Positions 9,284 through 20,377 of a DNA stretch of 64,000 nucleotides are shown here, in pieces (the first letter of the stretch is position 1; every line of letters starts with the position of its first letter). The notes under the pieces were generated by a model. It was not told the DNA's origin. It searched no databases and worked only from the letters and a program-made list of their open reading frames with translations. Source of the stretch: Conoideocrella luteorostrata (Eukaryota > Ascomycota > Sordariomycetes > Hypocreales > Clavicipitaceae). Location of the stretch: NCBI GenBank assembly GCA_032433595.1, contig JASWJB010000013.1:124001-188000 (forward strand), written 5' to 3'. The position numbers and the translations under genes were made by a program.

Positions 9284-11445
9284 CCAGGAGAGAGCCACAC
9301 TCCTAAATTCCGGAAACAGCTGCCCACTATCAGCCAACGCTATTAGTGCCGTTGTAAGGGGAGAGCTCATGCTCCTCTTCTGAGTTAGCCTCTCTCTTTT
9401 CTGTAAGAGGTGGAGGGCGGCGTCTAGCATATGTGGCAAGACCAAAGTAAGAACACCAGCTAGAGCAAAAGAATGCAGTAGTTAGCAGAGTCTTTGGGTT
9501 ATAACCTAAGCTGTAGTGGAAAATACTTACTAATAATATTATTAATACAGACGGCCAGGGCCATTCCTTGTTCGCGTTGAATAGTTGGGAATACCTCGGC
9601 AGCGTATTGGAAAGCAATGGGGCCCTCACCAGCTGAGTAGCAAATACTAAACAGGTAGATAAAGCTAAGTTGATAGAATTCAGTTAGAACTCAGAAACGC
9701 TATGTAAGAAATAATAATAAAAAGATAATGGTTTTCTTACAGTACAGCAGGCGCGATCTGTCTTGAGCGCCCATAGAGGCTCTCAGGATTTAAAACAGAT
9801 TTATCATGACGCGCACTCTGCGGGAGCAGTGAAAGCCCGAGTGCTAACAGGAAGATAAACATGAGAGGGAAAGTCTAAGACATATGTTAGTACGAACATT
9901 TTAGTCGTTATAGATATTTTACTTCGTATATACAATTGTTGTTAGGGCTCTTCGGCCCTTGGTATCAATAAAAAACAGAGTAGGATAGGTAGATAAGAAC
10001 AGAATAGCGCTATATCCTAGAAGCGCGCCCATAGTCTCACTCTCTCTGTAGTGGGCGCTCTCAAAAATAAATTTGCTGTAGAAAAAGATAACTATATAGA
10101 TATGTTAGGTTTAGCGTATTAGACTCGAAGTGTAGCATAACTACTCACCATGAAATCCGCACATTGGCTGAGCAACCATCATAGTTAAGGCGGCGTAGTT
10201 TGCTCGTCTAATCCTCGGGACGGTAAAACATTCCTTTAGGCGGGTAAAGTAGCCTACACCGCAAGCCTCTTTCGTCTCTATGTCATGGATAACAAAAGAG
10301 TAATATAAGTCCCTTGCTGCGATAATACGACACGCCCGTAAACGTTTCATTGAGCGATATCCCTCATCATACTTATTACGTTTCATACACCAATAAGGGG
10401 ACTCTGGGAGGCGGAAAATCCCAAGCATAAGAATAAATGCAGGGATAAATGCCGAACCAAACTGGAGGCGCCAAGCAATATTGCTATCTTCCTTAACAAT
10501 TAAGTTAGCAGCAGCCCCACAAAACATACCAAAAGTAACCCCGAGCTGCCAAGACGCAACTAAGGCACCTCGAGTCCTTGCTGGGGCTATTTCAGCCATG
10601 TAGATAGGGACTGTGGCGTTATTTACACCGATTCCGATACCTATAAAAAACCGCGCCACCAAAAAGTCCTGCCGAGACCGAGCACAAGCAGAACCAATTA
10701 GGGTAACAGTGAGACAGAGAGCAGCAAGAAAGATCGATGTCCTCCGACCGAAGTAATTGTTGAGCGGATCAACAATAAAGGCACCACTAGCAAGACTAGT
10801 CAGTTAAGATCAGGACAGCTGTATTAGCACGGATTGATACCGACATAAGACCGGCGGCGAAGTAGATGATAGCATCGAACGAGCTTGTGGTCCATTCGTC
10901 CTTACTCAAGTCCTGGCTCGGGTCCATGCTCGGGTCCATATTCGGGTTCATACTCGGGTTCATACTCAATTCCCCCTTATAAGACATCGAACCAATTTGA
11001 ACCCATCCCTGGATAGCGGCTCCAATAGTACAAAGAAAAATAGCGGACCAAAGCGTGGCTGTGTAGTGCCGCTTGTTGTCTCTTTCATGCTTAAGCTCTC
11101 GGCGCTCATCTGCAGTGAGCTCGGAGATCGTCTCAAATCTTTCAGGATCGCGAGCTATTAGAGCGGCGCGGCTGAAAAGGTCGGCACGCTTAAGCATTCC
11201 ATGATTTTGAGCGAACATCTGGCCGTGAATTCTGGTTTTACTGTCGGGGTCACCCTAGGCGCATATTTGCGTCAGTAACCGGGACTTGAAGATTTACCAA
11301 GTAGAATTAGAGTAGTGTGCGGATGCTTGCTTGCCCTGAGGGGATTCTCCATGATGTAGGGAGCGACAGACTCGTGTAGGCTGGTGTTCACAGACGTCCG
11401 CCGCTCCGTAGCGTGCCCACCAGTCATCGACTCATCATGAGACAT
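9263..11445 (-). CDS. MFS sugar (hexose-type) transporter, altered C-terminus
   Basis: Plasma-membrane sugar/H+ symporter type protein. Exons: 11445-11335, 11254-10845, ~10795-10149, 10091-9934, 9874-9741, 9664-9531 and 9459-9263; phases close to ~596 aa. Intron 1 appears to be GC-AG (GCAAGC at 11334); the GT alternative leads to a stop. Motifs: [10 protein letters not shown] (loop 2-3), [20 protein letters not shown] (TM4/5), [20 protein letters not shown] (loop 6), FFIDTKGRR (loop 8-9) and [19 protein letters not shown] (TM10). Intron 2 has a weak donor (GTCGGT) with two frame-equivalent acceptors. An insert of five NPSM/DPSM-type units in the first external loop comes from a 12-bp tandem repeat (~10915-10975). 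The usual last helix and the ETK-type tail are missing after LPHMLDA; a second frame ends at 9330. It may be truncated or non-functional. Confidence 0.8.
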
Positions 11446-11918
11446 GGTGGTTGTGTTCAGAAGCGCAGTATGGAGTAATGTTTTCTGAATTAACTTGTTG
11501 GTGATTGTCAAAACTCAAAAAGCATTACGAAATAGCCCTTGGGGAACCACAGTATTAATGACTATAGCAAACGGAGCTGATCAACAAACAAAAGAAAGAT
11601 TTCCCAGCAGGATGGGGGAAGGTGGCGTGAGACTTGACAAGTCTAAAGAAGCACCCCGACTGCCTTATTTACGCGAACAAGGCACTGAGAAGGCTGACAA
11701 GGTGCATAAAGGTCCGAGGCAGCGTGCGTCGGGAAAGCTCCGATGTCTCGATTAATCTGTCAGGCGCATGGCTGAGTTTCAATAGTCCATCCACCATGTC
11801 AGCACTGAAGCAGCAGCGATATCCCACGCCCAGGGGGGGAAACGCTATTGGTGGGCTGACGGTTGTGATCCCGAATGGTTCGGCCAAATTGACGTCGATC
11901 ACTCCACATCATCCGGCC
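11446..11918. other. intergenic region 5' of the transporter
   Basis: Probable promoter of the minus-strand transporter. Overlapping short frames on both strands show no recognisable motif. Nothing else supported. Confidence 0.4.
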
Positions 11919-12012
11919 ATAGGGCAACACAACACGCAGCCTAACCTAACCCAAAACATGTCAAGTACCCCCACCACCCATTACATTGGAAGAAGTATCT
12001 TTTATGTTTCTA
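11919..12012 (+). repeat. left terminal inverted repeat of the MULE
   Basis: Starts at ATAGGGCAACACAACACG and runs to the TTTTATGTTTCTA block. Its reverse complement lies at 12888-12993 with scattered substitutions and one 12-bp indel. Confidence 0.75.
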
Positions 12013-12269
12013 TCATTCTCAGCCGTGTTGAACGGTAGCTAGCTGCCGCGTCGCGACCATTCCTCGTGGAGTATCGTCACGCGGTTGTATCTGAGATTCT
12101 ACGTGACATCATAGCATCCAGTCATTCATCTAAAATAGCAGCATTATTGAAGCGATCGACGATAGTTGTGAGGCTGGTCTAATGGCGGCAGCAGCATAAA
12201 CTCGTTTATTTAAAACAGACGCGGTGGAGGGTATACCATAAAGCCAAAGGCAGTATTACTTACGATAGC

Positions 12270-12745
12270 CCCAGAATTATATGTAGGTATAGTAGATTTC
12301 GCGGTGATATAATACGGTGCCCAAAGCGGTATTTGAGGCAAAGGATACTGCACTAATGGCAGTACGCCCTATTGAGAGAGGTGTTGTGAGGTCTACTGAA
12401 TCATCTAAAACTGTTAAGGACTGGCCTGGGTGCATTTGCACACTAGCGCCTAGCATTGTGAACTACTAACTTGAGGAGACCAAGAAGAAGCAGGAGAAAT
12501 TTTGCTCCACTTACTCCTTAGAGTATCCCCTTTTCTTCCTTTCAGGGGCACGCTTGGTGTTAACCAAGATCAATACGTGCCGCCTCTTTAGCATTAGACT
12601 TTGACGATAGTCATCGCGATTGATGGCAGGCTCCGCGGAAATCTGGCTTTAACAATGACGAATTTCGATCCCTGATAGTCCTCAAGGGCGTCAAATGCTT
12701 CTTGGATTGTAAGAAATACAAGTTGTTGAATAGGACTATCCATAA
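12270..12745 (-). pseudogene. MULE transposase N-terminal remnant (FAR1-like region)
   Basis: The minus strand opens with MDSPIQQLVFLTIQEAFDAL followed by FVIVKAR and MTIV, resembling the FAR1-like DNA-binding N-terminus of fungal Mutator-type transposases. It then meets stops, but alternative frames continue the family pattern: RGGTY, RKKGYSKE and, near 12300, a YHREIYYTY stretch resembling the usual DIYN segment. At least three stops or shifts interrupt it and the catalytic DDE part is missing. Judged from recall of the family; a profile search would decide. Confidence 0.6.
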
Positions 12746-12843
12746 CAAAAGAGGGAGGCACGGGGCAGTAAGAAGTGAGGCTTTTGATGATGTGGTTGTG
12801 CGTTGAACAGTGCATTGCTGGTGTGCCGTTGTGGGCGGCGGCC

Positions 12844-12867
12844 AACGCGTGCAGCGCTGCACGCGTT
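12844..12867. repeat. 24-bp perfect palindrome just inside the right TIR
   Basis: Two 12-bp half-sites (AACGCGTGCAGC and its reverse complement) with no spacer. Just inside the left arm, near 12029-12042, is a related imperfect palindrome (GGTAGCTAGCTGCC). It may be a transposase-binding or cruciform structure of the element; this is inference. Confidence 0.85.
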
Positions 12868-12887
12868 ACGATACTAATGGCGAGGTT

Positions 12888-12993
12888 AGAAACATAAAAG
12901 GTACTTCTTCCCCATGATAGGTGGTGCAGTGCTTAACACGTTTTGGGTTAGGTCAGGCTGCGTGTTTAAGAAATCGTGTTGTGCTGCCCCTAT
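12888..12993 (-). repeat. right terminal inverted repeat of the MULE
   Basis: Inverted copy of 11919-12012. It carries the extra 12 bp at about 12965-12977, beside the CGTGTT block. Confidence 0.75.
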
Positions 12994-14526
12994 CCACGCT
13001 GCACGTACGGAGTACGGCGCGGCGATCAGCGAAAGGCCAATCGCTAGAGCTGTGATTACAGAGTCCTCCTTAATTTAAACGGTAAACTAAGTATATCTCT
13101 TATCTCATGTTTTAATTGGCCTGCCATCCTTCGACTGTCACAAGGGAGTCAGCGGCAGCTTACGGTCTAGTCTGCCTCGTCTTATCCGCTGTATCGAGAC
13201 GCAGCCACAGTCAGAAGAAGGCTTTTTTTGGTCAATTCGTTAGTATCTTCCGCGCTAGTAGGAACTTTGTGCCGCATACAGAGTACCCTAACCCGCTTAT
13301 GGCCCGATCAGCCTAATTGCGCCTTCTCCGTTACTATTGATGTGCCGCACGTCTTACTTGGCCTTCCGGGTTTGAGACTGGATGCATACACCAAAATTGC
13401 CAGAGTTCCTCCAACGTATCGATGACTCTGCAGAGAAAATGCGGAGTACACGTACGAAAATAGAGGGTGCTTACTCCGTAGCATATCGCCTGTGTTCCAG
13501 ATAGAAGTCCCAGTCATCTTGTTGATGATAAATGAGTGACGTCCTGCTTGTTACAGCCCCCAACTGCTGTGCGAGTTACTGGAAGCCACAAGGGCGGGTC
13601 TCCGGGCGTGGTGGTGGGGATCTTGAAAACAATCCCATTTATAGGGGTCTGATTGGATGATATCGATAGTCATAGATATTACTCCGTATTAGTGATGATG
13701 ATGCCTCGTCCTAGGACGATCCGGAGCGCGTCCTTGAAATAAAGGTACGCTCCCCACACAAGCGGCGTGCACTTTTATTGACTCTCCAATGGGGAGGAAC
13801 TAAATACCCGTGGGGTCACGGCTGCATCATTGCACTTTTTGTCGTTTTTGGATTCTTGATCGCGGTTTTCATAGGCATTCAGGTGTGGAGGAAAGAACGA
13901 GATTAAGGGAGCGGCTAGTGGAATATACCTGTCGGGATATCGAGCAAAATGCATCGCAGGCCCACATTCCCCGCTTCCAGGCCCTACCAAATCACCACCT
14001 ACATATTTTGATCGAGAAACTTTAATTATCAATGAACCAGTCAGCTCACGTAAGCACCAATGGCGTCTCGCAAGATGTTAACGAAGCTGTGTGCAGCCTC
14101 GCCAAGCCGGCAAGCTCTAGGCGGCTATTTAGAGCCAGCGACGAAATTACTAAGCTTTCACAGCATAGCCATGTTCAACCGAGGAAAATTTCAATAAGCT
14201 TAGCTTGCCGGGACAAGATTCGTTGCGCCGATGCGAGAGCTCAGACCCTCATAAATCCCGATATTGGTACGAAGCTAATACAAGCCTCATTCCTGGCCGC
14301 AAAAGGTCATCATGGACACTTTATGGTGCATAGCCGCAAAGAGCTGAAGTAGGACTCGTTCGTTCGTTTCAGCGGATGCAATGCACAAGGCGCCTGGCAG
14401 ACTCGGGATGCTATTTGGCAAGGAAATATCATGCGAACGCGGGAAGTTAGGCGGAATAAAGCCTTGTCGCGCAGCTAGCTAGAATATATTGTATTATTCT
14501 CCGCTACTTTTGCTATCAGATGTAAT
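12994..14526. other. intergenic region 3
   Basis: About 1.5 kb with three TACGGAGTA-type nonamers (13005-13015, 13472-13480, 13680-13688). A 106-codon frame at 14032-14352 (+) has no recognisable domain or splice context. No gene supported. Confidence 0.35.
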
Positions 14527-14640
14527 GTTGAGATGAGAATTGCGTGTGTTGGGAATATTGGTGCCGTAAATATGTAGGTAGATTAGTGAAGGAGTTACTC
14601 CGTGCGGTATGTGGCTTTCACTGTTTTACGACAAGAGTGC
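14527..14640 (+). repeat. dispersed repeat, copy D (first half only)
   Basis: Matches the left half of copy A: GTTGAGATGAGAATTG against GTTGAGACGAGAATTG, then TAGATTAGTGA-GGAG and GTGGCT. Several differences are C-to-T type, but I did not count them systematically. Confidence 0.5.
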
Positions 14641-15607
14641 AGGTTTCACAGTAGGCGCGACCACTTTTGGATGACAATTTTCAGAGCGCTGGGCTAACCG
14701 CCAGTCGACCCCACCAACCCATCCTCAAGCAATGGGGATATCTTAGCACGGCGCTTAGTCTATTTCAAGCTAGCTGGCTGTACATGTTGCTGCTAGGAAT
14801 TTGTGGCCGGAACTTTCGACATTGCAGTGGAGGTCGGCTCTCTTTGTGGGGAAGCAACCCTTGGGAGGAGTTGAAATTGCAGTGAAAAAAGTCGGTGTTT
14901 TACACCGCCCACGCCGCTCCTCGGGCAGCCAAAAACGAAACGCCATCTTCCTAACATGGTAAGCCTATTCTGGCGGTACGTCGAGGATGTAAAATACATT
15001 GTGCCTCCCGCTGTAGTAGGTGGCTGCCGTTACGATAAGAATCGTCAGATGTGCGGGTGGATTGGCCTGTAAGGCGACAAGAAGGTGTGCTTGTTATCCA
15101 AATAGACCAGAAGATGCGCCAGTGCAAACGGCTGCTTGCACCGCACCTTGCATCTATTTATAAGGCCCGCGCTGTCATGTTGCTGCGCGTGCCAGCACCT
15201 TACATAATTATGCCACAAGTGAGACCTACAGGACGCCTTTTCTATAGTCCGTAGCTGGACCTTATTAACATTAAAAATAACTACATTAACAATAATAGCA
15301 TATACTAATATCCTTGCAATTGCAGTACGTAACAGGAGAGAAAGAGCTATCTACGTAGCGGTCTACGGAGCTAGTTAGGCTGCTGAAGGAATTAACTAGG
15401 TTGCTAGCTAGGATATACGCTGCTTTTAATTGTTAGATACAAGACATTGTTACATCATACTGAACGAACTTTAGTGAGCCCACACTTTTGCGCTATGACG
15501 CAACGGATATTTAATCCGACATTGGTGGTAAATACTATATTTTTAGGTTATCTCTCGTGTAATCCGGCATTGCGAACCTAATAATATAATAGCTATGCTA
15601 CTAGAAA
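14641..15607. other. intergenic region 4
   Basis: AT-rich at 15250-15600, with many TA-rich stretches and CTAG clusters. No coding signal I can support. Confidence 0.35.
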
Positions 15608-16205
15608 TTAAATTTCGCGAGAAATCGTGGTCGGAATGCAGGTGTTGTGATGCTCAAAGAGGGAAAATTTGTGGCCGGCTTCCCTGTGCCGCCGTGGGGG
15701 GATGTCAATCCGTAGTGAGTCAATTGTTAGATGCTTGCTCATGTACGTAGTTTGTCGACCCAACACACACACCCGCAACTCACGTGTACCGGTGTTTGAC
15801 ATGTAACTAGCAATGCCCCGTAAACTCTGTGAAGGATTCTTGTAGAGATCTTCCGTAATTCATAGGGATCTCACGTGCAATATCGTCAAACGATCTGACA
15901 GCTTACCTGACGACTTTCGAGCTACTGTGCACTTCACTAAAGCAATTTAATTATAATCGGCATTGGAGCAAGGCTCCGGATAAAAACATACTTGCGTGGC
16001 TACGGGAAAACTTCTTGATTCGATAATAATCTGCGAACAAGAGTAATAAGCCCCTTCTCATAGCTATATCACTTGATCTGACCAATCCGGCCGAGTCCAA
16101 AAACTCGCGTGAATCCATTCCAGCCACCCTAGAGGCTTCTTTCCACCAACAGAGTACGTAGTCACGTTTCCGCTCGAGAAAATTAAAAAGAAGCCGTTGA
16201 TACAT
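15608..16205 (-). other. possible unrecognised split gene
   Basis: From 16205 the minus strand opens at MYQRLLFNFLERKRDYVLCW and runs about 70 residues of plausible helical sequence to FSRSHA, where a clean donor GTATGT follows (~15981). A second frame ending at 15608 contains LRVCVLGRQTTYMSKH. I could not join them with all phases closing. No domain recognised; it may be a degenerate gene or chance. Confidence 0.25.
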
Positions 16206-16613
16206 TATATGACGTCTATATCAGCGAGCGGAATAATTAATTAGATCGTCACGAGATGGAAAAGGCGACTCACAATACCGCTCAAGGACTGCACGTTGAA
16301 CCGGTGATTTCGGAGTCTTGAACGCGGTCGCACCGAACCGCGTTAATAAAGATTCGGGGCGCTTTAAGAGGCAACAAGTTTGTCGTGTCTCCGTGAACTA
16401 GATTACTTAGTAACATCCTGCCGGGCGCGCGTGTGCTGGTGGGCTACGTATGAGCACCATTGCTAGCACATGAAAACAAGAGGTAGACATAAACGTCGCA
16501 TTTGCTTGTAAACTAGTGGGCTAACCTAATCCTGGTATTTTTGAACTCCGCCAGCCAACATGAATAACATCTCGGGGGTATCAGATTCAGTAATGTACAT
16601 TCTTCGTAGACGG

Positions 16614-18000
16614 TCATTGATTGTGCGCTGAATTACGCAACCATTTCGGATCGGAGGCGTCGAACCTGAGCTCAAAATCTTGCGGCTGCTGAACAGCATC
16701 ACTAGTCCTGTGTTTTCTTCGGCTCGGCTTCCTGAGGCGTCGATAGACCAACGCCGTTATGTAGGCCAAGCTCGCGAGCCCAGCCACAACAGAGTAGGCA
16801 ACGACCCATGCGCCAGTCCGCTCGCCAGCCGGGTCGCCAACAAGTTGCAGCCCTAACCCGCCGTTGATGATACCGAGAAGCATCAAAGTGCGGCCGTACC
16901 AAGTATGGATCTTGCTCACCCACCCCCGAACCTGATGTTTTGTGACATATCGATGGTGCAGCCATCCCAAAATTGGCTGGATGCTGAGAAGTAAAACGAC
17001 GGACAAGCCAAGCTTGGTATGTGGCTGCTGCAAGAACTGCCGGCGCATTGGTACGTTAGCCTTTAGCGTCAACCTAGAAACAAAATTGTTCACCAGATGA
17101 TATACGTACCAAGCCTTCGTGCTTTGCATAGGTTAAACCGAGACCGAAAGCAACCCACATTAAAGCATAAGACACAAGCTGTGATATCGAGTGCAAATAC
17201 CACTTGTTAAACAGTGGTATGAGTAAAGCCCCAGTGGGATACAGAAGCACAAAAACAATGGTCATGATGATGCCATGGGCAAGTCGCATGGAGCGGTACC
17301 TGCCACTGGCATCGTCCAACACTTTGACTCCATCGCCGTTCGCAGGACGACCGGACCACGAAAAGGGATCAGCATCAGAAGAAACCTGGGCCTGCTCAAG
17401 GTCCAGCTGGAGAAGAGTCTTGCCGTCATGCTTGGGGATGACGGCGCTGGGGTTGGAGGACTCCAAGGAAACACCTCGCGACCAGGCGGAAACCCAGCTG
17501 CTGTGCTTACCTGCGCCGAGGAAGCTTCCGCAGTCGTCGCAGCGAATGTTTGCTTTCATTCTTCCATCGATGACGCCGGAGCCGCTCACGATATTTACAT
17601 TCCGCCTTTCTGCGTACAGAGGCATGATATGGTCCCGACCGTTTCTCGTGCTCAGCGTGACATTGCCTTGGCCATTTTGATAGATCATATATATCTCGGC
17701 ATTCTTCATGGCAGTGCCCATGCCGACGGCAACCCAAGAGTACGTGTCGGGCGCGTCTATTTGTAAGAATAGGTTCTCGAGGTCGGGTTTCGATGTCGAC
17801 TTGGTAATTGCACATTGAACGCGAACATCTCCTTGTTCGCCAACACTGAAATCCTTTTGCGCCGACGTCAAAACAGCGTCTGAGCCCAGAGCCCTTGTCA
17901 GTCAAAGTCAAGGCAGCCATGTCTTTGGCAGGAGTAAGAGAGCATGCATACGATAGAGAATGGTGGCGCAGAAAGCAGCCACAGCGGGCAACGGCTTCAT
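16614..18000 (-). CDS. DOMON/cytochrome b561 membrane protein
   Basis: Predicted transmembrane electron-transfer protein with an outward-facing haem domain. Three exons: 18000-17952, 17879-17110 and 17036-16614; introns 72 and 73 bp; 413 aa with exact phases. Exon 1 encodes a signal peptide start (MKPLPAVAAFCATILY). Residues ~25-215 resemble the cellobiose-dehydrogenase-type cytochrome/DOMON fold (WVAVGMGTAMKNAEIYMIY). From ~230 a b561 core of about five helices carries the usual haem histidines in MRLAHG, YLHSISQ, QQPHTKLG and KIHTWYGR. Intron 2 falls in the loop before the QQPHTKLG helix. The C-terminal tail is basic and cytosolic. Family function: transmembrane ferric/ascorbate-type electron transfer; the substrate here is unknown. 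A hexanucleotide repeat abuts the start codon. Confidence 0.85.
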
Positions 18001-18026
18001 TTTTATTTTTATTTTTATTTTTACTT
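17998..18026 (+). repeat. ATTTTT hexanucleotide microsatellite at the 5' UTR/start of the DOMON-b561 gene
   Basis: About four ATTTTT units (AAAAAT on the coding strand) run straight into the ATG at 18000. The last unit supplies the A-rich start context, so repeat-length changes would alter the leader directly. Confidence 0.8.
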
Positions 18027-19699
18027 TTTTGGCTATGCGGCTCGGTGTCGACGGATGATTCGCAAGGAAAATTCCTTTCTAGGTTAGCTGCCGAGCTGTC
18101 GCAATGATGAGCGATGTCGAAGGAGCGGTCCGGGTTTGCGTAAATGATGGTTTGATGGAATCCAAGTCGGAGTTGCGACTTGACTTCGATTGCTGACAAC
18201 GATCGCGCGAACGCCTGCGCAGCATCACCAGACAAGAACCCGGACCGGCCATGCCCAGTCCATTACTAGTCGACATATTTGAAAGGATAAGCAAATGGCT
18301 CAGTCGTTCTGGGCACGGATCAGCCAGTTGACCGACGGATGACTGTAAGCCTTACCGCCCCCTCCCCCATCTGCTGGGTGCGAGTAGCCTCCCGCTCTGC
18401 CAATCGAATTCAATTGATAAGAATGTCATGTTTCCCGGTGGTGGGCTGCACCCCCAATTAGCGCTGTCCAACCCATGGTGCCGCATATGCCGTAAGCTGA
18501 CTGGTAACCAACTACGGAGTAGTAAGCGAAGAACAAGCAATAGATTAAATGCTAAGGTCCCAGTGCAATGTCGAATCCCTGTCTAGTGGCCGCCTTGTCA
18601 TAGCTGCGGACAATACGAGCACTGTACTGCGTACTCTGTACGGAGTACTGGACAGTCAGACAGTGCAGTACAGTACGGCGTGCTCTATACGGAGTACATC
18701 CATCGAGATCATCAGCAAGCAACCGGCTTTTTCGTCAAACTGGCCATGCACGCCAACGTTGATGACGAGATTAGCGGATGCTCACGCCAACCACCATGCA
18801 CCAACCACCATGCACCGGCACCAAGCTAACAAACTGGGTGTTTTTTCGCGGCAATAGTTGGGTGGCTCCAGAATGCCTGCATACTAGTTACTCCGTACCG
18901 AGCAAGTTTAACCCCATGTGCTGGCATGGGCCTTGTCGGGATTTGGTTGAACATTTGCCACCAAATGCTGGTGCCACTGCCGAAGCCCAGCGGGCTGTGG
19001 AGTACTCCGTACTCCGCTGTCTTATGCATCATTATTATGGAGTAGTCCCGTACAATTAGCGCTAAAGGCTATCATCGCTCGCAGGCTCGGCGTCGGCATC
19101 AGGCAAGTCAAGCATCACACGCGCAAAACGCTTCCTCTTTCGGCTCACCATCAACCAGTTTAGGTGAGCCGAAAAACGCTTACACTCAATTTAGCGCGCC
19201 AGGTGCCGCTTCCCTCATCAGAGTGAATTAATTAATTAATTTTAATGAACCCTTGCTGTGACCCGCCGTTTGCCCCTCAGCGCTATCGTGCCTGGCATGA
19301 CGTAAACGATGCCGACGGAGGAATGTTTTGCGATTATGGCGACAATCCCTTTTCATCCGAAGAGGATGCAGAGTTGAATCCCTGCTGTGACTGACAAATG
19401 CCAACACCGTGCGGTATTTGCTGCCTCTGGAGCGTCCTTGGACGCTTTCCGTTGCTTGCCCTCGAGATGCGGCGGAGTCAAGTGAGCGCGCAGGATGGGG
19501 GGAATAAAAGACGGGTGCAGCAGGTTTTATTTCTTGTTGTGCCATGTAGCGGCCTGTTTCATTACAATTCACGTAGTTTCCTACTCGCGTATCTACCAAT
19601 CATTACACGTTTACGAGTCCATTTGGATCGCTAATATCGAGAGTTGATTATACTCAATTCCTTGCTATAAAAAAGGGGGGCGGAAGGGTGGGGATTGTA
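18027..19699. other. intergenic region 5, rich in TACGGAGTA motifs
   Basis: 1.7 kb with five copies of the nonamer (18513-18521, 18638-18648, 18688-18697, 18889-18897, 19002-19012), some as GTACGGAGTAC, and an ATTA microsatellite near 19226-19243. An open frame of 123 codons at 19228-19599 (-) has no recognisable content. I see no gene. Confidence 0.5.
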
Positions 19700-20377
19700 C
19701 TACTCTAGAAAAATAGCCACTGAGCTCGGAAATTCATAAGACACTGTCAATCTTGTGTCTGCAGGTAATGGATCCTGAAAATCGTCATTTTCGCTGAGAT
19801 TCATAGCCATCAGCAAGCTTGGGCGTAGACTAAGCAGCCAGGGGTGCACAGCCGACACGTAATCACGTATTGTAATATATCCCCCTATAGATGATGCCAT
19901 TACCGTCAGGACTGGCCCATTGGGTGGCCGTTTGCTTCCCATGCATTTAAGCAAGTATCTTCGCTCGTTCTTATCCGTAGGCTCTGTAAATACGCAGCCA
20001 GATTCTCCTGGTTCAGGGTCTCCCATACAGTCTTCCCATACACTAGGCCAGAGATCAAGCTGATCCACCGTGACATTTATGGAGGAGATTCGAGGTAGTG
20101 TGAATGCGGCTTGAGCCACAGGATGCCATAGCAAGCCTGAAGGTGTTTGCACAAGGCAGGGCGATTGAGAGCCCTCAGGGTCTTGTCGGTCATCCAGAAC
20201 AGTTACTGCAGTCGTTATAGGACCTTGCAGAGTCCAACATAGTCGAAAAGCTTCGTCTGTAAGAGAGATCCATTGTCCGTCCTCGTAGACAGGAAATGAG
20301 GTGGGATTATTCTCAGGGAGAGACATAACCTTCGAACGTTGATGGATGTTGGGACAAGCGGTAGTGGTAAACTGCAT
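19700..20377 (-). CDS. unrecognised acidic protein
   Basis: A single uninterrupted frame of 225 codons; the inner ATG at 20326 (MSLPENNPTSFPVYEDGQW) is an equally good start. It has no signal peptide or clear membrane helix. It is acidic with several Trp residues, paired Cys (DCMGD, SGCVF, LKCMG) and an aromatic-rich N-terminus. Composition and length favour a real protein. I do not recognise the family. It lies on the left flank of the polyketide cluster, transcribed away from the thioesterase-like gene; membership cannot be judged from sequence. Confidence 0.6.
   Translation of the reverse strand: MQFTTTACPNIHQRSKVMSLPENNPTSFPVYEDGQWISLTDEAFRLCWTLQGPITTAVTVLDDRQDPEGSQSPCLVQTPSGLLWHPVAQAAFTLPRISSINVTVDQLDLWPSVWEDCMGDPEPGESGCVFTEPTDKNERRYLLKCMGSKRPPNGPVLTVMASSIGGYITIRDYVSAVHPWLLSLRPSLLMAMNLSENDDFQDPLPADTRLTVSYEFPSSVAIFLE

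Larger units (their letters stand above)
11919..12993 (-). mobile_element. decayed Mutator-like DNA transposon (MULE), internally deleted
   Basis: An element of about 1.07 kb bounded by inverted repeats (11919-12012 and 12888-12993) enclosing a minus-strand transposase remnant. The arms share long blocks: CACAACAC, CGCAGCCT-ACCTAACCC, AAAAC-TGT-AAG, CACC-CCCAT/CACCACC and TTTTATGTTTCTA. The right arm carries a 12-bp insertion relative to the left. I could not find a convincing 8-10 bp target-site duplication, so the outer limits are approximate. Long inverted arms with a FAR1-like transposase N-terminus fit Mutator-like elements; a full fungal MULE is several kilobases, so this is a deletion derivative. 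Confidence 0.7.

Noticed and set aside
18549..18580. TCGAATCCC resembling a tRNA T-loop
   Set aside because: No matching stems or anticodon arm around it.
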